A stretch of 64,000 nt of DNA from a virus: positions 62,001-126,000 of IMG/VR virus record IMGVR_UViG_3300044631_002422; one strand, written 5' to 3'. Under the pieces are notes generated by a model, which did not search any database, was not told where the DNA came from, and worked only from the letters and a program-made list of their open reading frames with translations. The position numbers and the translations under genes are program-made. Shown here in pieces: positions 6,949 to 14,369 of the stretch (positions are counted from its first letter, which is position 1; every line of letters starts with the position of its first letter).

Positions 6949-7356
6949 ATGAATATTTGGACCTCAATTAAAACATGGTTTCTTGGTTGGTTTGTTGGAA
7001 GTAAAGAGCTTAAAGTAATAGAAATACTTGAAAGCGCAGATACGTTATTCAACAAGTCTTTTCCAATAGTAAAGCAAATAGATGAAGAGTTAAAACCGGC
7101 TCTTAGAAGTTTGGCTGCTAAAAATGGCGATGAAGCTGATGTATATGAAACAATATTAGCATTCTTGAAAAAGTTTGAAGGTGTACTTGAAGACTTTCAT
7201 AAACTTGCTAAACAGGTTTACGAACTTCCAATACCAGATATGCTGTTTACAATAGCTATCGAAATTTTAAAAGCTCAATCTGCTGGAAATGTATCTTTAT
7301 CGTTGCTTAGACTTTCTGTAGAATTAGCTTATAACGTATACAAAAAAACAAAGTAA
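6949..7356 (+). CDS. hypothetical helical protein
   Basis: The 135-residue protein starts with an amphipathic, Trp-rich segment (MNIWTSIKTWFLGWFVG) and continues as alternating helices with a hydrophobic C-terminal part (MLFTIAIEILKAQSAGNVSLSLLRLSVELAYNV). It may associate peripherally with membranes. GGAG precedes ATG 6949, one base after the upstream stop. No homolog recognised. Confidence 0.5.
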   Translation: MNIWTSIKTWFLGWFVGSKELKVIEILESADTLFNKSFPIVKQIDEELKPALRSLAAKNGDEADVYETILAFLKKFEGVLEDFHKLAKQVYELPIPDMLFTIAIEILKAQSAGNVSLSLLRLSVELAYNVYKKTK

Positions 7357-7408
7357 AAGTAATGTCTTTTGGAGCAATTGGTCAGTTTATGATTAAAGGG
7401 GTGATACT

Positions 7409-7654
7409 ATGCTTATCAAAGTTGAAAATAAAGATGGTTACAAAACATCCAATCCATTTTATTATCACACCAAGGATGAAAATGATAAACATTATCTTTT
7501 TTCTGAGTTTCAACTTGCCGTAGCTTCCGAAAGAGCAGATAAGAATAAAGAGGATTTACCTAAAGAAAAAAAGTCCCACGCCTGTTTTTATTCCTTTGTT
7601 TGTGGTGTTTTAGTTGGTTTTATTCTAACGTTTGTTTATTGTTATTTTTTCTAA
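7409..7654 (+). CDS. tail-anchored small membrane protein
   Basis: The 81-residue product has a charged soluble N-terminal part and one C-terminal membrane segment (CFYSFVCGVLVGFILTFVYCYFF), so it is probably tail-anchored. AAAGGGGTG precedes the ATG. Role unknown. It immediately precedes a glycosyltransferase gene. Confidence 0.5.
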   Translation: MLIKVENKDGYKTSNPFYYHTKDENDKHYLFSEFQLAVASERADKNKEDLPKEKKSHACFYSFVCGVLVGFILTFVYCYFF

Positions 7655-7663
7655 TGGTGTATT

Positions 7664-8722
7664 TTGAATCATATCAAACTGATAGCTCCTATCAATAGTC
7701 TTGGATATGGGGTAGCTGGATACAATTTATTCAAAGAGTTATATCAACTTCATCCATCCACTGCCCTTTATCCTATTTCTCAGCCAGAGTTTGTAGACGA
7801 ATACGTTCAGACAGGAATGAATAATAGGTCTGCAAATTTCCCAAATTCTCCATGCGTTAAAATCTGGCATCAAAATGATGTACATTCTTTTATTGGGAAA
7901 GGTTTACATGTGGGTTTTCCCATTTTTGAACTTACTGAGTTTTCCAACGAAGAAAAACTTAGCATGTCGCATTGTGACAAGCTTTTTGTTTGCTCAGAAT
8001 GGGCTAAAGATGTACTTTACAACCAAAGGGGATGGAGTTCTCCTGCCGTTCATGTAGTTCCACTTGGCGTTGATTCAGATGTTTTTCAGCCATGTTTATC
8101 CAGTAGAAAAACAACAGTATTTTTTAACTGTGGAAAATGGGAAAAACGTAAAGGTCACGATATTCTTTTGGAGTGCTTCAATTATGCGTTCGGGCCAAAC
8201 GATAATGTAGAACTTTGGATGATGTGTGATAACCCATTTATTGGGCAAAACAACGAAAAATGGATGAATCTATACAAAAATTCACCGCTTGGACACAAGA
8301 TTAGATTTATTCCAAGGCAAAAAACTCACAAAGATGTGTATAATATCATGAAGCAAACAGATTGCGGTGTTTTTCCAGCTAGAGCAGAAGGTTGGAATCT
8401 GGAGTTACTAGAAATGATGTCTTGCGGTAAACAGGTAATAGCCACAAACTATTCAGCGCACACAGAATTTTGTAACAATAATAATTGTCATTTAGTTGAC
8501 CCAGAAGGTTTCGAGCCAGCTTTTGATGGAGTATTTTTTTCAGGATCTTACGGAGAATGGGCAAGTCTGCAAAAAAAATCTAAAGAACAAGTAATTAGTT
8601 ATATGCGAACCATACATAAACAAAAACAAGAAGGTTCCCACAAATTAAATACTAAAGGCATTGATACTTCAATTCAATTTAGTTGGCAAAATTCAGTACA
8701 GGAGTTATTAAATGGACTCTAG
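7664..8722 (+). CDS. GT4-family glycosyltransferase
   Basis: The only workable start is TTG 7664, since an in-frame stop lies at 7652. The 352-residue protein is a GT-B glycosyltransferase. It has an N-terminal loop (PINSLGYGVAGYNL), a central VPLGVDSDVFQP hinge, a FFNCGKWEKRKGHDILLE nucleotide-site strand, and the C-terminal ExxE region of GT4 (PARAEGWNLELLEMMSCGKQVIAT). It is predicted to use an NDP-sugar in the cytoplasm. It overlaps the protease gene by 11 nt and sits far from the main glycosylation cluster. Confidence 0.75.
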   Translation: MNHIKLIAPINSLGYGVAGYNLFKELYQLHPSTALYPISQPEFVDEYVQTGMNNRSANFPNSPCVKIWHQNDVHSFIGKGLHVGFPIFELTEFSNEEKLSMSHCDKLFVCSEWAKDVLYNQRGWSSPAVHVVPLGVDSDVFQPCLSSRKTTVFFNCGKWEKRKGHDILLECFNYAFGPNDNVELWMMCDNPFIGQNNEKWMNLYKNSPLGHKIRFIPRQKTHKDVYNIMKQTDCGVFPARAEGWNLELLEMMSCGKQVIATNYSAHTEFCNNNNCHLVDPEGFEPAFDGVFFSGSYGEWASLQKKSKEQVISYMRTIHKQKQEGSHKLNTKGIDTSIQFSWQNSVQELLNGL

Positions 8723-9635
8723 TTTTCAAACATCCCGAAAAATTCTCGATCTTTATCGTAATGGTTTCGTTGGGGCTATTTGTGACGAAGAAGATGTAAA
8801 AAAGCTTCTTGGTGAGCTTCCGATGCCAATTTTTGGTGCTGCTGCATATGATCTTAAAAATAGTGGTAAAGATAAATTAAGTTTGCCATATAAATGTTTG
8901 ATTGATTTTGATCCAGATTTTGGCCCATCGGAAAGTCAAACCACTGGCGATTGTGTCAGTCATGCAACTAGAAATGCAATCGATGTAACGCGCGCTGTAG
9001 AAATTAAAAATGGAGATAAGGAAGATTTTATTGCTCGCGGAGCAACCGAAGGAATATACCAGTCTCGCGGTCATAATGGTCAAGGAATGACATGTTCTGG
9101 AGCGGCTAGATATGTAAATCAAACTGGAGGTATTCTCCTTAGAAAGGATTATGGGGCAGTAAATCTTTCTGTATACAACTCAAGCCTTGGAGCGAACAGT
9201 AGAATTCCAGAGTCTGTTTATAAAATAGAAGCACAAAAACATCAAGTTAAAACAGTATCAAATGTAAGAACAGTTGAAGAAGCAAGAGATGCTTTAGCAA
9301 ATGGTTACGCTCTTTCTGTTTGTTCTGGTTTTGGGTTTTCCAGCAAACGAGATTCCAATGGAATTGCTAAAAGATCCGGGCAATGGGCGCACGCGATGGC
9401 TTGGATAGCTTGTGATGATACCCGTGAAAGATTCAATGAAATCTTATTTTTAGTTCAAAACAGTTGGGGCATGTGGAATAGTGGACCAAAAATTCACGAT
9501 CAGCCAGAAGGAAGTTTTTGGATCAGAGAAGCTGATGCGAGAGGAATGCTTGCAGAAGGAGGTTCTTGGGTATTTAGCGATGTAAACGGATTTCCTCCAA
9601 GAAAAATTATTTACAACAATAGCGAGGTTTTCTAA
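8712..9635 (+). CDS. papain-like (C1 family) cysteine protease
   Basis: Within 307 residues the C1 active-site set is visible: Q76 (oxyanion) with TTGDC81VSHA, H227 in GQWAHAMAW, and N250 in LVQNSWG. This is the papain order Gln-Cys-His-Asn. There is no signal peptide or obvious propeptide, so it likely works in the cytoplasm or as a virion part. Virion maturation, tail-associated proteolysis or host-protein cleavage are all possible. Its stop overlaps the next ATG. Confidence 0.75.
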   Translation: MDSSFQTSRKILDLYRNGFVGAICDEEDVKKLLGELPMPIFGAAAYDLKNSGKDKLSLPYKCLIDFDPDFGPSESQTTGDCVSHATRNAIDVTRAVEIKNGDKEDFIARGATEGIYQSRGHNGQGMTCSGAARYVNQTGGILLRKDYGAVNLSVYNSSLGANSRIPESVYKIEAQKHQVKTVSNVRTVEEARDALANGYALSVCSGFGFSSKRDSNGIAKRSGQWAHAMAWIACDDTRERFNEILFLVQNSWGMWNSGPKIHDQPEGSFWIREADARGMLAEGGSWVFSDVNGFPPRKIIYNNSEVF

Positions 9636-10054
9636 TGAATATTCAGCAAAGAGCCATAATAGGCGCGATAATTATTGCAGCTTTTGTTTTTTTTACAAAT
9701 CATGATAAAATTTCAAATTCCGCCTTGACAAATGATGAAATAACTAATATAATAACACAGACAGAAAAGGCTTTTAATGAAGCGGAATCTAAAATTCTAA
9801 AGAATAATCCAAAGCCTGACGATAATAAACCAGTCGGCCCAGATCCAGATGCAGCAAAATGTATTTGCAAAGGAACCGGAAAAATAGTACAAGGAGACGG
9901 ACATATTTCGCCATGTCCATACCATAGCAGCGGAGAATCTTCGCAGGTAATAGATGGAGCTTGTGATAATTGTGGAAACATAAATTCTAACATTCTGATA
10001 ACCAAATCAGATTATACTAGAAAAGATGTTTTAAATAGTGTGTTTGGTTATTAA
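9635..10054 (+). CDS. membrane-anchored protein with DnaJ-like CxCxGxG knuckle
   Basis: The 139-residue product has an N-terminal membrane segment (about 8-22, IIGAIIIAAFVFF). A soluble part contains CICKGTGK (about 76-83), a CPYH pair and CDNCGN. CxCxGxG plus a second Cys pair resembles one zinc module of DnaJ, though only part of that domain is present. It may bind zinc in the periplasm or cytosol. A perfect consensus promoter lies inside its coding region at 9725-9753. Function unknown. Confidence 0.5.
   Translation: MNIQQRAIIGAIIIAAFVFFTNHDKISNSALTNDEITNIITQTEKAFNEAESKILKNNPKPDDNKPVGPDPDAAKCICKGTGKIVQGDGHISPCPYHSSGESSQVIDGACDNCGNINSNILITKSDYTRKDVLNSVFGY
9725..9753 (+). promoter_or_regulatory. 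consensus sigma70 promoter inside a gene
   Basis: TTGACA (9725-9730), 17-bp spacer, TATAAT (9748-9753): both hexamers are perfect. It would drive the small-membrane-gene run from 10078 onward. It lies within coding sequence, so chance cannot be excluded. Confidence 0.45.
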
Positions 10055-10077
10055 TTTTTTCTCAAAGGAGAAACATA

Positions 10078-10254
10078 ATGGAAAAGTGGAAAGCTTTACT
10101 TACGTCGAGAAGATTTTGGGTTTCAGCCGTTGCTTTAAGCTCTATTGTTGCTTCCGAGGCTTTTGGCATTACTCTCAATCAAGAACAGCTTGTTGGTTTT
10201 GTTACAATTGTTGTAGCTTGGGTTATTGGGGACACGATTAGGGAAACCAAGTAA
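10078..10254 (+). CDS. holin-like two-helix membrane protein (58 aa)
   Basis: ATG 10078, preceded by AAAGGAGAAAC, opens a 58-residue frame: MEKWKALLTSRRFWVSAVAL, a short loop with LNQEQ, then VGFVTIVVAWVIGDTIRETK. The two hydrophobic segments separated by a polar loop and the charged tail match small phage proteins often annotated as holin-like. It would sit in the host inner membrane and could time lysis. No endolysin is recognised beside it, so the lysis role is an inference. TAATG couples it to the next gene. Confidence 0.7.
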   Translation: MEKWKALLTSRRFWVSAVALSSIVASEAFGITLNQEQLVGFVTIVVAWVIGDTIRETK

Positions 10255-10562
10255 TGAATTTATCAGATATAAGTCCTATTCAATGGGTATTTTTAATTGT
10301 TGGTGTTTTAATAGCTCTTCCGGCTGTAACGCCATATTTAACTTCCTTTTTGAATAAGCGGAAAGATGCGCCTAAAGATAATGATGGTTATGAAACTTAC
10401 AGTTTAACTGATATAGTTCATAAATGGGAAAGTTTAGAAGAGGCTTGCAGAAAAGCTAATTTAAATGAAGCTTCAGTAAAGTTAATCGAAGTTTTCCCTC
10501 TTTTGGCAAAAAAAGGAAATCCTGTTGATAATATAATGAGCAAATATAATCCTAACCCATAA
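10254..10562 (+). CDS. single-pass membrane protein
   Basis: The 102-residue product has one N-terminal membrane segment (about 10-30, WVFLIVGVLIALPAVTPYL). A soluble helical domain follows (DIVHKWESLEEACRKANLNEASVKLIEVFPLL). Its ATG overlaps the preceding stop by one base. Companion-like arrangement with the holin-like gene; function unknown. Confidence 0.55.
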   Translation: MNLSDISPIQWVFLIVGVLIALPAVTPYLTSFLNKRKDAPKDNDGYETYSLTDIVHKWESLEEACRKANLNEASVKLIEVFPLLAKKGNPVDNIMSKYNPNP

Positions 10563-10571
10563 GAGGTTAAA

Positions 10572-11030
10572 ATGAATAATGGCACACGGCTAGTTATTGG
10601 TTTGTGTTTGGTTTCGGTTGGTCTTTTTTGGAATAATTTAGTAAATCTTATTCCAAAAATCGATAAAAAAATTCCAAAACAAGTGGTTCAAATAGATAAG
10701 CCATCTGATGAAGTTTTTAATACTGTCAAATCAACGGCAGATTTAGTCACAGACCCTAGCGATAAAATTAAATTGTGCATTTTCAACAACACCTTTTCAA
10801 AAAGAGTAACGTCTTATTCCGCTGACGCACAGCAGATTAACGATGTTTATGTTCAGGCGGCAAAAAATATTTTTGGCGACTCTTTGAAGGGTAAATACCA
10901 AGGATTTTCTGGGTCGTTGGACAAACTTTTTGGCTCAGTTTTAGGAATAGAAAACCATATTGCTACAGATAAAGAAAAATCTGCAATATCTGATACTTTT
11001 AGGGGGTTGGCTTATTGCTTATCTTTATAA
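10572..11030 (+). CDS. membrane-anchored protein, unknown role
   Basis: The 152-residue product has an N-terminal membrane segment (about 5-21, TRLVIGLCLVSVGLFW) and a mainly helical soluble domain. GAGGTT precedes the ATG. It is the last gene before the strong terminator at 11035, closing the membrane-protein run. No family recognised. Confidence 0.55.
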   Translation: MNNGTRLVIGLCLVSVGLFWNNLVNLIPKIDKKIPKQVVQIDKPSDEVFNTVKSTADLVTDPSDKIKLCIFNNTFSKRVTSYSADAQQINDVYVQAAKNIFGDSLKGKYQGFSGSLDKLFGSVLGIENHIATDKEKSAISDTFRGLAYCLSL

Positions 11031-11034
11031 CAAT

Positions 11035-11060
11035 AAAACGGGGCTTCGGCCCCGTTTTTT
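11035..11060 (+). terminator. rho-independent terminator with UUCG loop
   Basis: AAACGGGG pairs with CCCCGTTT around a CTTCGG loop and is followed by T residues to 11060. This is a very stable textbook terminator right after the stop at 11030. Confidence 0.93.
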
Positions 11061-11077
11061 AAAATTGAAAGGAACTT

Positions 11078-11311
11078 ATGAATATAATTGATGTTTTGAT
11101 AGACGAGTGCCGTTGTGCGATGAAACAACAAACATTTGAAATAAATAGCGTACTAGCAAACCCAACCCACGAAGGGTCTGTAAACAGGGCTTCTAAAGCT
11201 ATTTACGAATATACAAAACATGAAACCGTACTTCAGAATTTGCTAAAGTTAAAAGGACAGATGGACGAAATGAATAATACCGAAGTTCAAGAAGAGGTAA
11301 ATGAAAACTAA
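11078..11311 (+). CDS. hypothetical protein
   Basis: The 77-residue helical protein begins after the terminator with GAAAGGAAC upstream. It has a Cys pair near residue 11 (ECRCAM) and an acidic C-terminus. It overlaps the next gene by 11 nt. No family recognised. Confidence 0.5.
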   Translation: MNIIDVLIDECRCAMKQQTFEINSVLANPTHEGSVNRASKAIYEYTKHETVLQNLLKLKGQMDEMNNTEVQEEVNEN

Positions 11312-11669
11312 AATAACCCTAATTGTAATAGAAACAATTCCTTATTTTAGACAAGGTATACCTCCAACGAAAATTTTAGTTGACAAAAATGGAAAGTTTC
11401 CTAGTGGATATATCTCAACAAAAACAGTTGAAGATACAATAAAAGAAATACTATCAAATCACACATCATTGTCTCCAGACTTTCTTTGCCCAACTATCAG
11501 CAAACTTTTTCACGAAAAAGGCTCTGATGAGTGTGAAGCAATTTACACATGCGTTATCCAAAATGGAATCATCGGCACAAAAAATAATTCTAAAATGCTA
11601 TCAATTGAGGAAATAAACATAGATGAGCGATATACAACACCAATCATCGCAGTCCCCAGATCAATTTGA
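11301..11669 (+). CDS. hypothetical protein, weakly Nudix-like
   Basis: The 122-residue product contains KILVDKNGKFPSGYISTKTVEDTIKEIL (about 24-51). Its layout (P-[SA]-G-x-[IL] then E..x..E) recalls the start of a Nudix box, but the REx2EExGU core is not intact. At best it is a catalytically dead Nudix-fold relative. It overlaps the next gene by 47 nt in another frame. Confidence 0.45.
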   Translation: MKTKITLIVIETIPYFRQGIPPTKILVDKNGKFPSGYISTKTVEDTIKEILSNHTSLSPDFLCPTISKLFHEKGSDECEAIYTCVIQNGIIGTKNNSKMLSIEEINIDERYTTPIIAVPRSI

Positions 11670-11982
11670 AGAAGGCAGTAACAACGAAAATATTTCTGCG
11701 CAGTTGACTATTACTGTTGACAATCAGGGTTTTATATCCTATAATTGCGACTGGACACCGGGAGAAAACGGAATCGTTGGCTTGGCTTCTATTTTTTACA
11801 GATTACTTTTAGCTAATTTTAGCGAAGAAATTCTTCTAGAAATTAAACAGCAGTGCGTATCAAATGATAGCGAAGCTGATTATATCGCAATAATTAATTT
11901 GATCAATAGTTATGATTCAAAATTAAACAAAAACGATGATAATCAAGTAGTTATAGCTCCCGATCAAGTTTACCGAATATAA
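11623..11982 (+). CDS. hypothetical acidic protein
   Basis: The 119-residue product has a Gln/Ser/Asn-rich start (MSDIQHQSSQSPDQFEEGS) and then a compact part (LTITVDNQGFISYNCDW, IVGLASIFYRLLLANF). It starts inside the previous gene. A perfect TTGACA-N17-TATAAT promoter lies within it at 11717. No family recognised. Confidence 0.5.
   Translation: MSDIQHQSSQSPDQFEEGSNNENISAQLTITVDNQGFISYNCDWTPGENGIVGLASIFYRLLLANFSEEILLEIKQQCVSNDSEADYIAIINLINSYDSKLNKNDDNQVVIAPDQVYRI
11717..11745 (+). promoter_or_regulatory. consensus sigma70 promoter inside a gene
   Basis: TTGACA (11717-11722), 17-bp spacer, TATAAT (11740-11745), both hexamers perfect. Downstream lie the gene at 11996 and the sigma factor at 12627, so it could be their early promoter. 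Confidence 0.5.
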
Positions 11983-11995
11983 CTGGAGAAGGTTT

Positions 11996-12634
11996 ATGGC
12001 AAGCAAAAAAATAGTCTGGAAAAGCTGGAATGCTGTTGCAGAAGAATACATAAACTCATGCACGGAAGAACTAAACAAAATAGAAGAAGAATTGAATAAC
12101 ATGTCTGGAGAAGACGGTTTAATGGGAACCGGAACGCCAATATTTCTTAATTCTGAAAAGTTTAGTGGAATGCATACTCCATTTGGAGTTTTTCCTATCG
12201 ATTCTCCATTCAAGCCATCAGACCGATGGGATTGCTGGATTGGAACAACAAATTTTAGCATCACTCAATCAATAAACAAAACGCTAAAAGAAAATATTGA
12301 TGGAATTGAGGCTTTGAAAATAATGGGAAGGTATTCTTTTTGTGTAGGAATACCTTGCACATTCGACTTTCAGGATGTAAGATTAGAAATCGAAAAGAAG
12401 CTTTGCGTTTTCACCGAGAAGGAGGTAATGACAGACGAAGTAACGGAAACGGTTGCTTTGATGAAAGAACAGCTAAAACATAACAAATATTGGTCTATTT
12501 TAGTTGCTTCTACGGGTAAATTGGATTATGTTGTTTCTGACAATTTTGATCAGAAATACGTGGATGGTTTGAATCAGTTAGTAGAGTTAAAACAAAAAAT
12601 TGGTGGAATAATTTTAAGGGGCGAAGATGGATAA
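11996..12634 (+). CDS. conserved hypothetical protein upstream of sigma gene
   Basis: The 212-residue product has a charged helical start. A central part follows with RWDCWIGTTNFSIT, IDGIEALKIMGRYSF and FDFQDVRLEIEKKL, and then a helical C-terminus. The W.G.TNF.IT...DGVE.L...GRY pattern looks like a conserved phage protein family without assigned role. GGAGAAGG precedes the ATG. It overlaps the sigma gene by 8 nt, so the two are probably co-expressed. Confidence 0.55.
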   Translation: MASKKIVWKSWNAVAEEYINSCTEELNKIEEELNNMSGEDGLMGTGTPIFLNSEKFSGMHTPFGVFPIDSPFKPSDRWDCWIGTTNFSITQSINKTLKENIDGIEALKIMGRYSFCVGIPCTFDFQDVRLEIEKKLCVFTEKEVMTDEVTETVALMKEQLKHNKYWSILVASTGKLDYVVSDNFDQKYVDGLNQLVELKQKIGGIILRGEDG

Positions 12635-13100
12635 TATTAATCAAGAATTTGAAGCAAAGTGGAACGATTCTGATGTCAAAAGTATAATGAACAAGATATC
12701 TAACAAATATAGGAATAATATCGACATAGACGATATAGAGTCTATAAAAATGAATACTCTTTGGAACTGTATAAAGAAGTTTGACGAGTCGAAGGGTACA
12801 AAATTTACTTCCTACTTGTTTCAACAGCTTACTTACGCTTTCAAAAATAAAATCAAAAGTAAACGCAACGAATTTAACTTTGAAAATATTGAAAAACAGG
12901 ATGTTAATTACCAAGATAAGCTTGAGGTTATTGATATACTGAATAGTCTTGACGATGAAACAACTCAAATTTTGCAACAAAAATTTTACCAAAATATGAC
13001 CATGAAAGAAATTGGAAGAACCAATGGTTATTCTCGGGAAACTGCCCGTAGAAAGTTCAAAAATGCTATTGCGGAATGTAAAAACTTGCATAAATCTTGA
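12627..13100 (+). CDS. sigma-70-family RNA polymerase sigma factor
   Basis: The 157-residue protein has the two-domain layout of small alternative sigma factors. Region 2 (about 8-83) contains SIKMNTLWNCIKKFDESKGTKFTSYLFQQL, matching the core-binding and -10-reading helices. Region 4 (about 112-155) contains TTQILQQKF..NMTMKEIGRTNGYSRETARRKFKNAI, the -35 helix-turn-helix. Regions 1 and 3 are absent. It would redirect host RNA polymerase to phage promoters. The GTGTATAGTA motif begins 9 bases after its stop. Confidence 0.85.
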   Translation: MDNINQEFEAKWNDSDVKSIMNKISNKYRNNIDIDDIESIKMNTLWNCIKKFDESKGTKFTSYLFQQLTYAFKNKIKSKRNEFNFENIEKQDVNYQDKLEVIDILNSLDDETTQILQQKFYQNMTMKEIGRTNGYSRETARRKFKNAIAECKNLHKS

Positions 13101-13108
13101 TTTTAATT

Positions 13109-13118
13109 GTGTATAGTA
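13109..13118 (+). promoter_or_regulatory. candidate late promoter, motif GYGTATARTA
   Basis: GTGTATAGTA in the 101-base gap between the sigma gene and a virion-like gene. No convincing -35 hexamer sits at 15-19 bp. The same decamer pattern occurs at 14323, 21391 and (minus strand) 58265. Confidence 0.5.
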
Positions 13119-13130
13119 GTTTAGGAATAG

Positions 13131-13196
13131 GATCTCCTTTTGGATAACTGGGAAATAAAGTTTTTTATGTTTATTTTAATTATATAATCGGAGATC
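13131..13196 (+). promoter_or_regulatory. leader able to mask its ribosome-binding site
   Basis: GATCTCC (13131-13137) is complementary to GGAGATC (13190-13196), which contains the Shine-Dalgarno of the gene at 13202. If transcription starts near 13124, the leader could fold over 52 bases and hide the ribosome site. Seen by pairing only. Confidence 0.35.
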
Positions 13197-13201
13197 GAAC
13201 T

Positions 13202-13882
13202 ATGGCTGTGCAACCAAAATCTAGCTATTTGAGAAATACTGGCGGCGGCGCTTTTACTTCTCAACGTCAAGGCGGAACTCTTTACGCTAACGGCTCAACG
13301 GGGTCTGTCATCACCAAGGCATTTTTAGTTAAGGATGCTGTTGATGATGTAGTCAAATCTTATGGTGTTGTTCTTAGGGCTTATCCGGGATCAAGCGGAA
13401 TGTACGGAACTCAGAAAATCGTTTCTGGTGGCGCTTTCGCTTATTTTGAAGCTGGTAAGTACATTATTAGAACAATCAGCACTACTATTGCTGGTGTTGC
13501 GTCTACTAAGCTTCTTATTCCCGGCTCAGACAATGGAAAGCGTAATGCTATTCATCAGTTTATCCATGACTTTGGCGCTCGATTGCTCACTAAATGGCGA
13601 GCAAATGAGTTCTCTTGGCTTGGTGTATTTGATAATGGCAGCAAGATCAAGCGTCGTTACAACTGGGTTGATGCCGCTGGTACAGCAGCATCGAAACCTG
13701 TTACCGCTACCAATCTTGATATGATTAATCCAGTTGGTGGTGCTACTGCTCGAAAGAGCGATAGCGCTGCTAATCCAACCCGCGCAATTCCGGGTGAATT
13801 AGTTATGAAGGTTGACTTTGTAACAACAAACATTTCTAGCGGCGGAGACTTCTTCAACTATAAGCCTATCACAGGTATGTAG
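13202..13882 (+). CDS. virion-like protein (probable head or decoration protein)
   Basis: The 226-residue product is Gly/Ala/Ser-rich with many beta-prone stretches (GGGAFTSQRQGGTLYANG, SGMYGTQKIVSGGAFAYF, TTIAGVASTKLLIPG), no Cys and a basic bias. That composition is typical of abundant phage virion proteins. Codon use looks GC-richer than its neighbours (many GCT, GGC, CGT), as expected for a highly expressed gene. It is isolated among non-structural genes, has its own motif promoter and a structured leader. Exact role unknown. Confidence 0.55.
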   Translation: MAVQPKSSYLRNTGGGAFTSQRQGGTLYANGSTGSVITKAFLVKDAVDDVVKSYGVVLRAYPGSSGMYGTQKIVSGGAFAYFEAGKYIIRTISTTIAGVASTKLLIPGSDNGKRNAIHQFIHDFGARLLTKWRANEFSWLGVFDNGSKIKRRYNWVDAAGTAASKPVTATNLDMINPVGGATARKSDSAANPTRAIPGELVMKVDFVTTNISSGGDFFNYKPITGM

Positions 13883-13918
13883 TTTATTAATTCTTCCATT
13901 GTAAACCGGAGTACAATT

Positions 13919-14230
13919 ATGAATGAAGCTTGGGTTTTGATTAGAAATGTAGCAGAAGTAATAGGGATGTTTGCAATACCATTATTTTCTTGGGTTGTTT
14001 ATACTATTGTTCAACAAGGTAAGCAAATTATTATTCTTGAACAAAAGGTAAATGACTCGATTAGTCAGAGAATGACTGGTATTGAAAATAGAGTGGCTGG
14101 CGTAGAAACAAAAATGGAAGAAGTTATTAGCAACGTGGTCGAATTTAAAATGTATGCCGTGGATAGTAAAAATATCCATACTCAAATTAATTCTAAACTA
14201 GACACGATTGTTTCTAAGTTGAAAATTTAG
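13919..14230 (+). CDS. membrane protein with coiled coil
   Basis: The 103-residue product has an N-terminal membrane segment (about 12-32, VIGMFAIPLFSWVVYTIV). A long helix with heptad spacing follows (IILEQKVNDSISQRMTGIENRVAGVETKMEEVI). CCGGAGT precedes the ATG. The one-TM plus coiled-coil layout recalls small phage lysis or membrane accessory proteins such as XhlA-like proteins, with the topology reversed. It ends at a terminator. Confidence 0.55.
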   Translation: MNEAWVLIRNVAEVIGMFAIPLFSWVVYTIVQQGKQIIILEQKVNDSISQRMTGIENRVAGVETKMEEVISNVVEFKMYAVDSKNIHTQINSKLDTIVSKLKI

Positions 14231-14260
14231 TAAGATAGTTCAACTATCTAAATATATAGA

Positions 14261-14300
14261 AAGCCTGTCGATTTAAAACTCGGCAGGTTTTCTTTTTTTT
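14261..14300 (+). terminator. rho-independent terminator
   Basis: An 11-bp stem with two G-U pairs (AAGCCTGTCGA 14261-14271 with TCGGCAGGTTT 14280-14290), an 8-base loop, then TTTTCTTTTTTTT. A smaller palindrome (AGATAGT/ACTATCT, 14233-14249) lies just upstream. Confidence 0.85.
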
Positions 14301-14302
14301 GA

Positions 14303-14332
14303 TTGATTTTTGGTCTGGAAAGGCGTATAATA
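14303..14332 (+). promoter_or_regulatory. promoter of nrdAB
   Basis: TTGATT (14303-14308), 17-bp spacer, TATAAT (14326-14331), so it fits host sigma70. The -10 is also embedded in GCGTATAATA (14323-14332), the shared motif, so it may answer to both sigma factors. ATG follows at 14370. Confidence 0.65.
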
Positions 14333-14369
14333 CTCTACCAGATAAAAGTTTATATAGAAAGGTATTGTA

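Noticed and set aside
10038-10241. Plus-strand frame of 67 residues overlapping the holin-like gene
   Set aside because: It starts in the previous gene's end, is Cys/aromatic-rich and lies out of frame with the 58-residue two-helix protein that has a proper AAAGGAG site.
13183-13188. TATAAT just before the gene at 13202
   Set aside because: A start from it would fall on or after the ribosome-binding site, so it cannot be the promoter of that gene.
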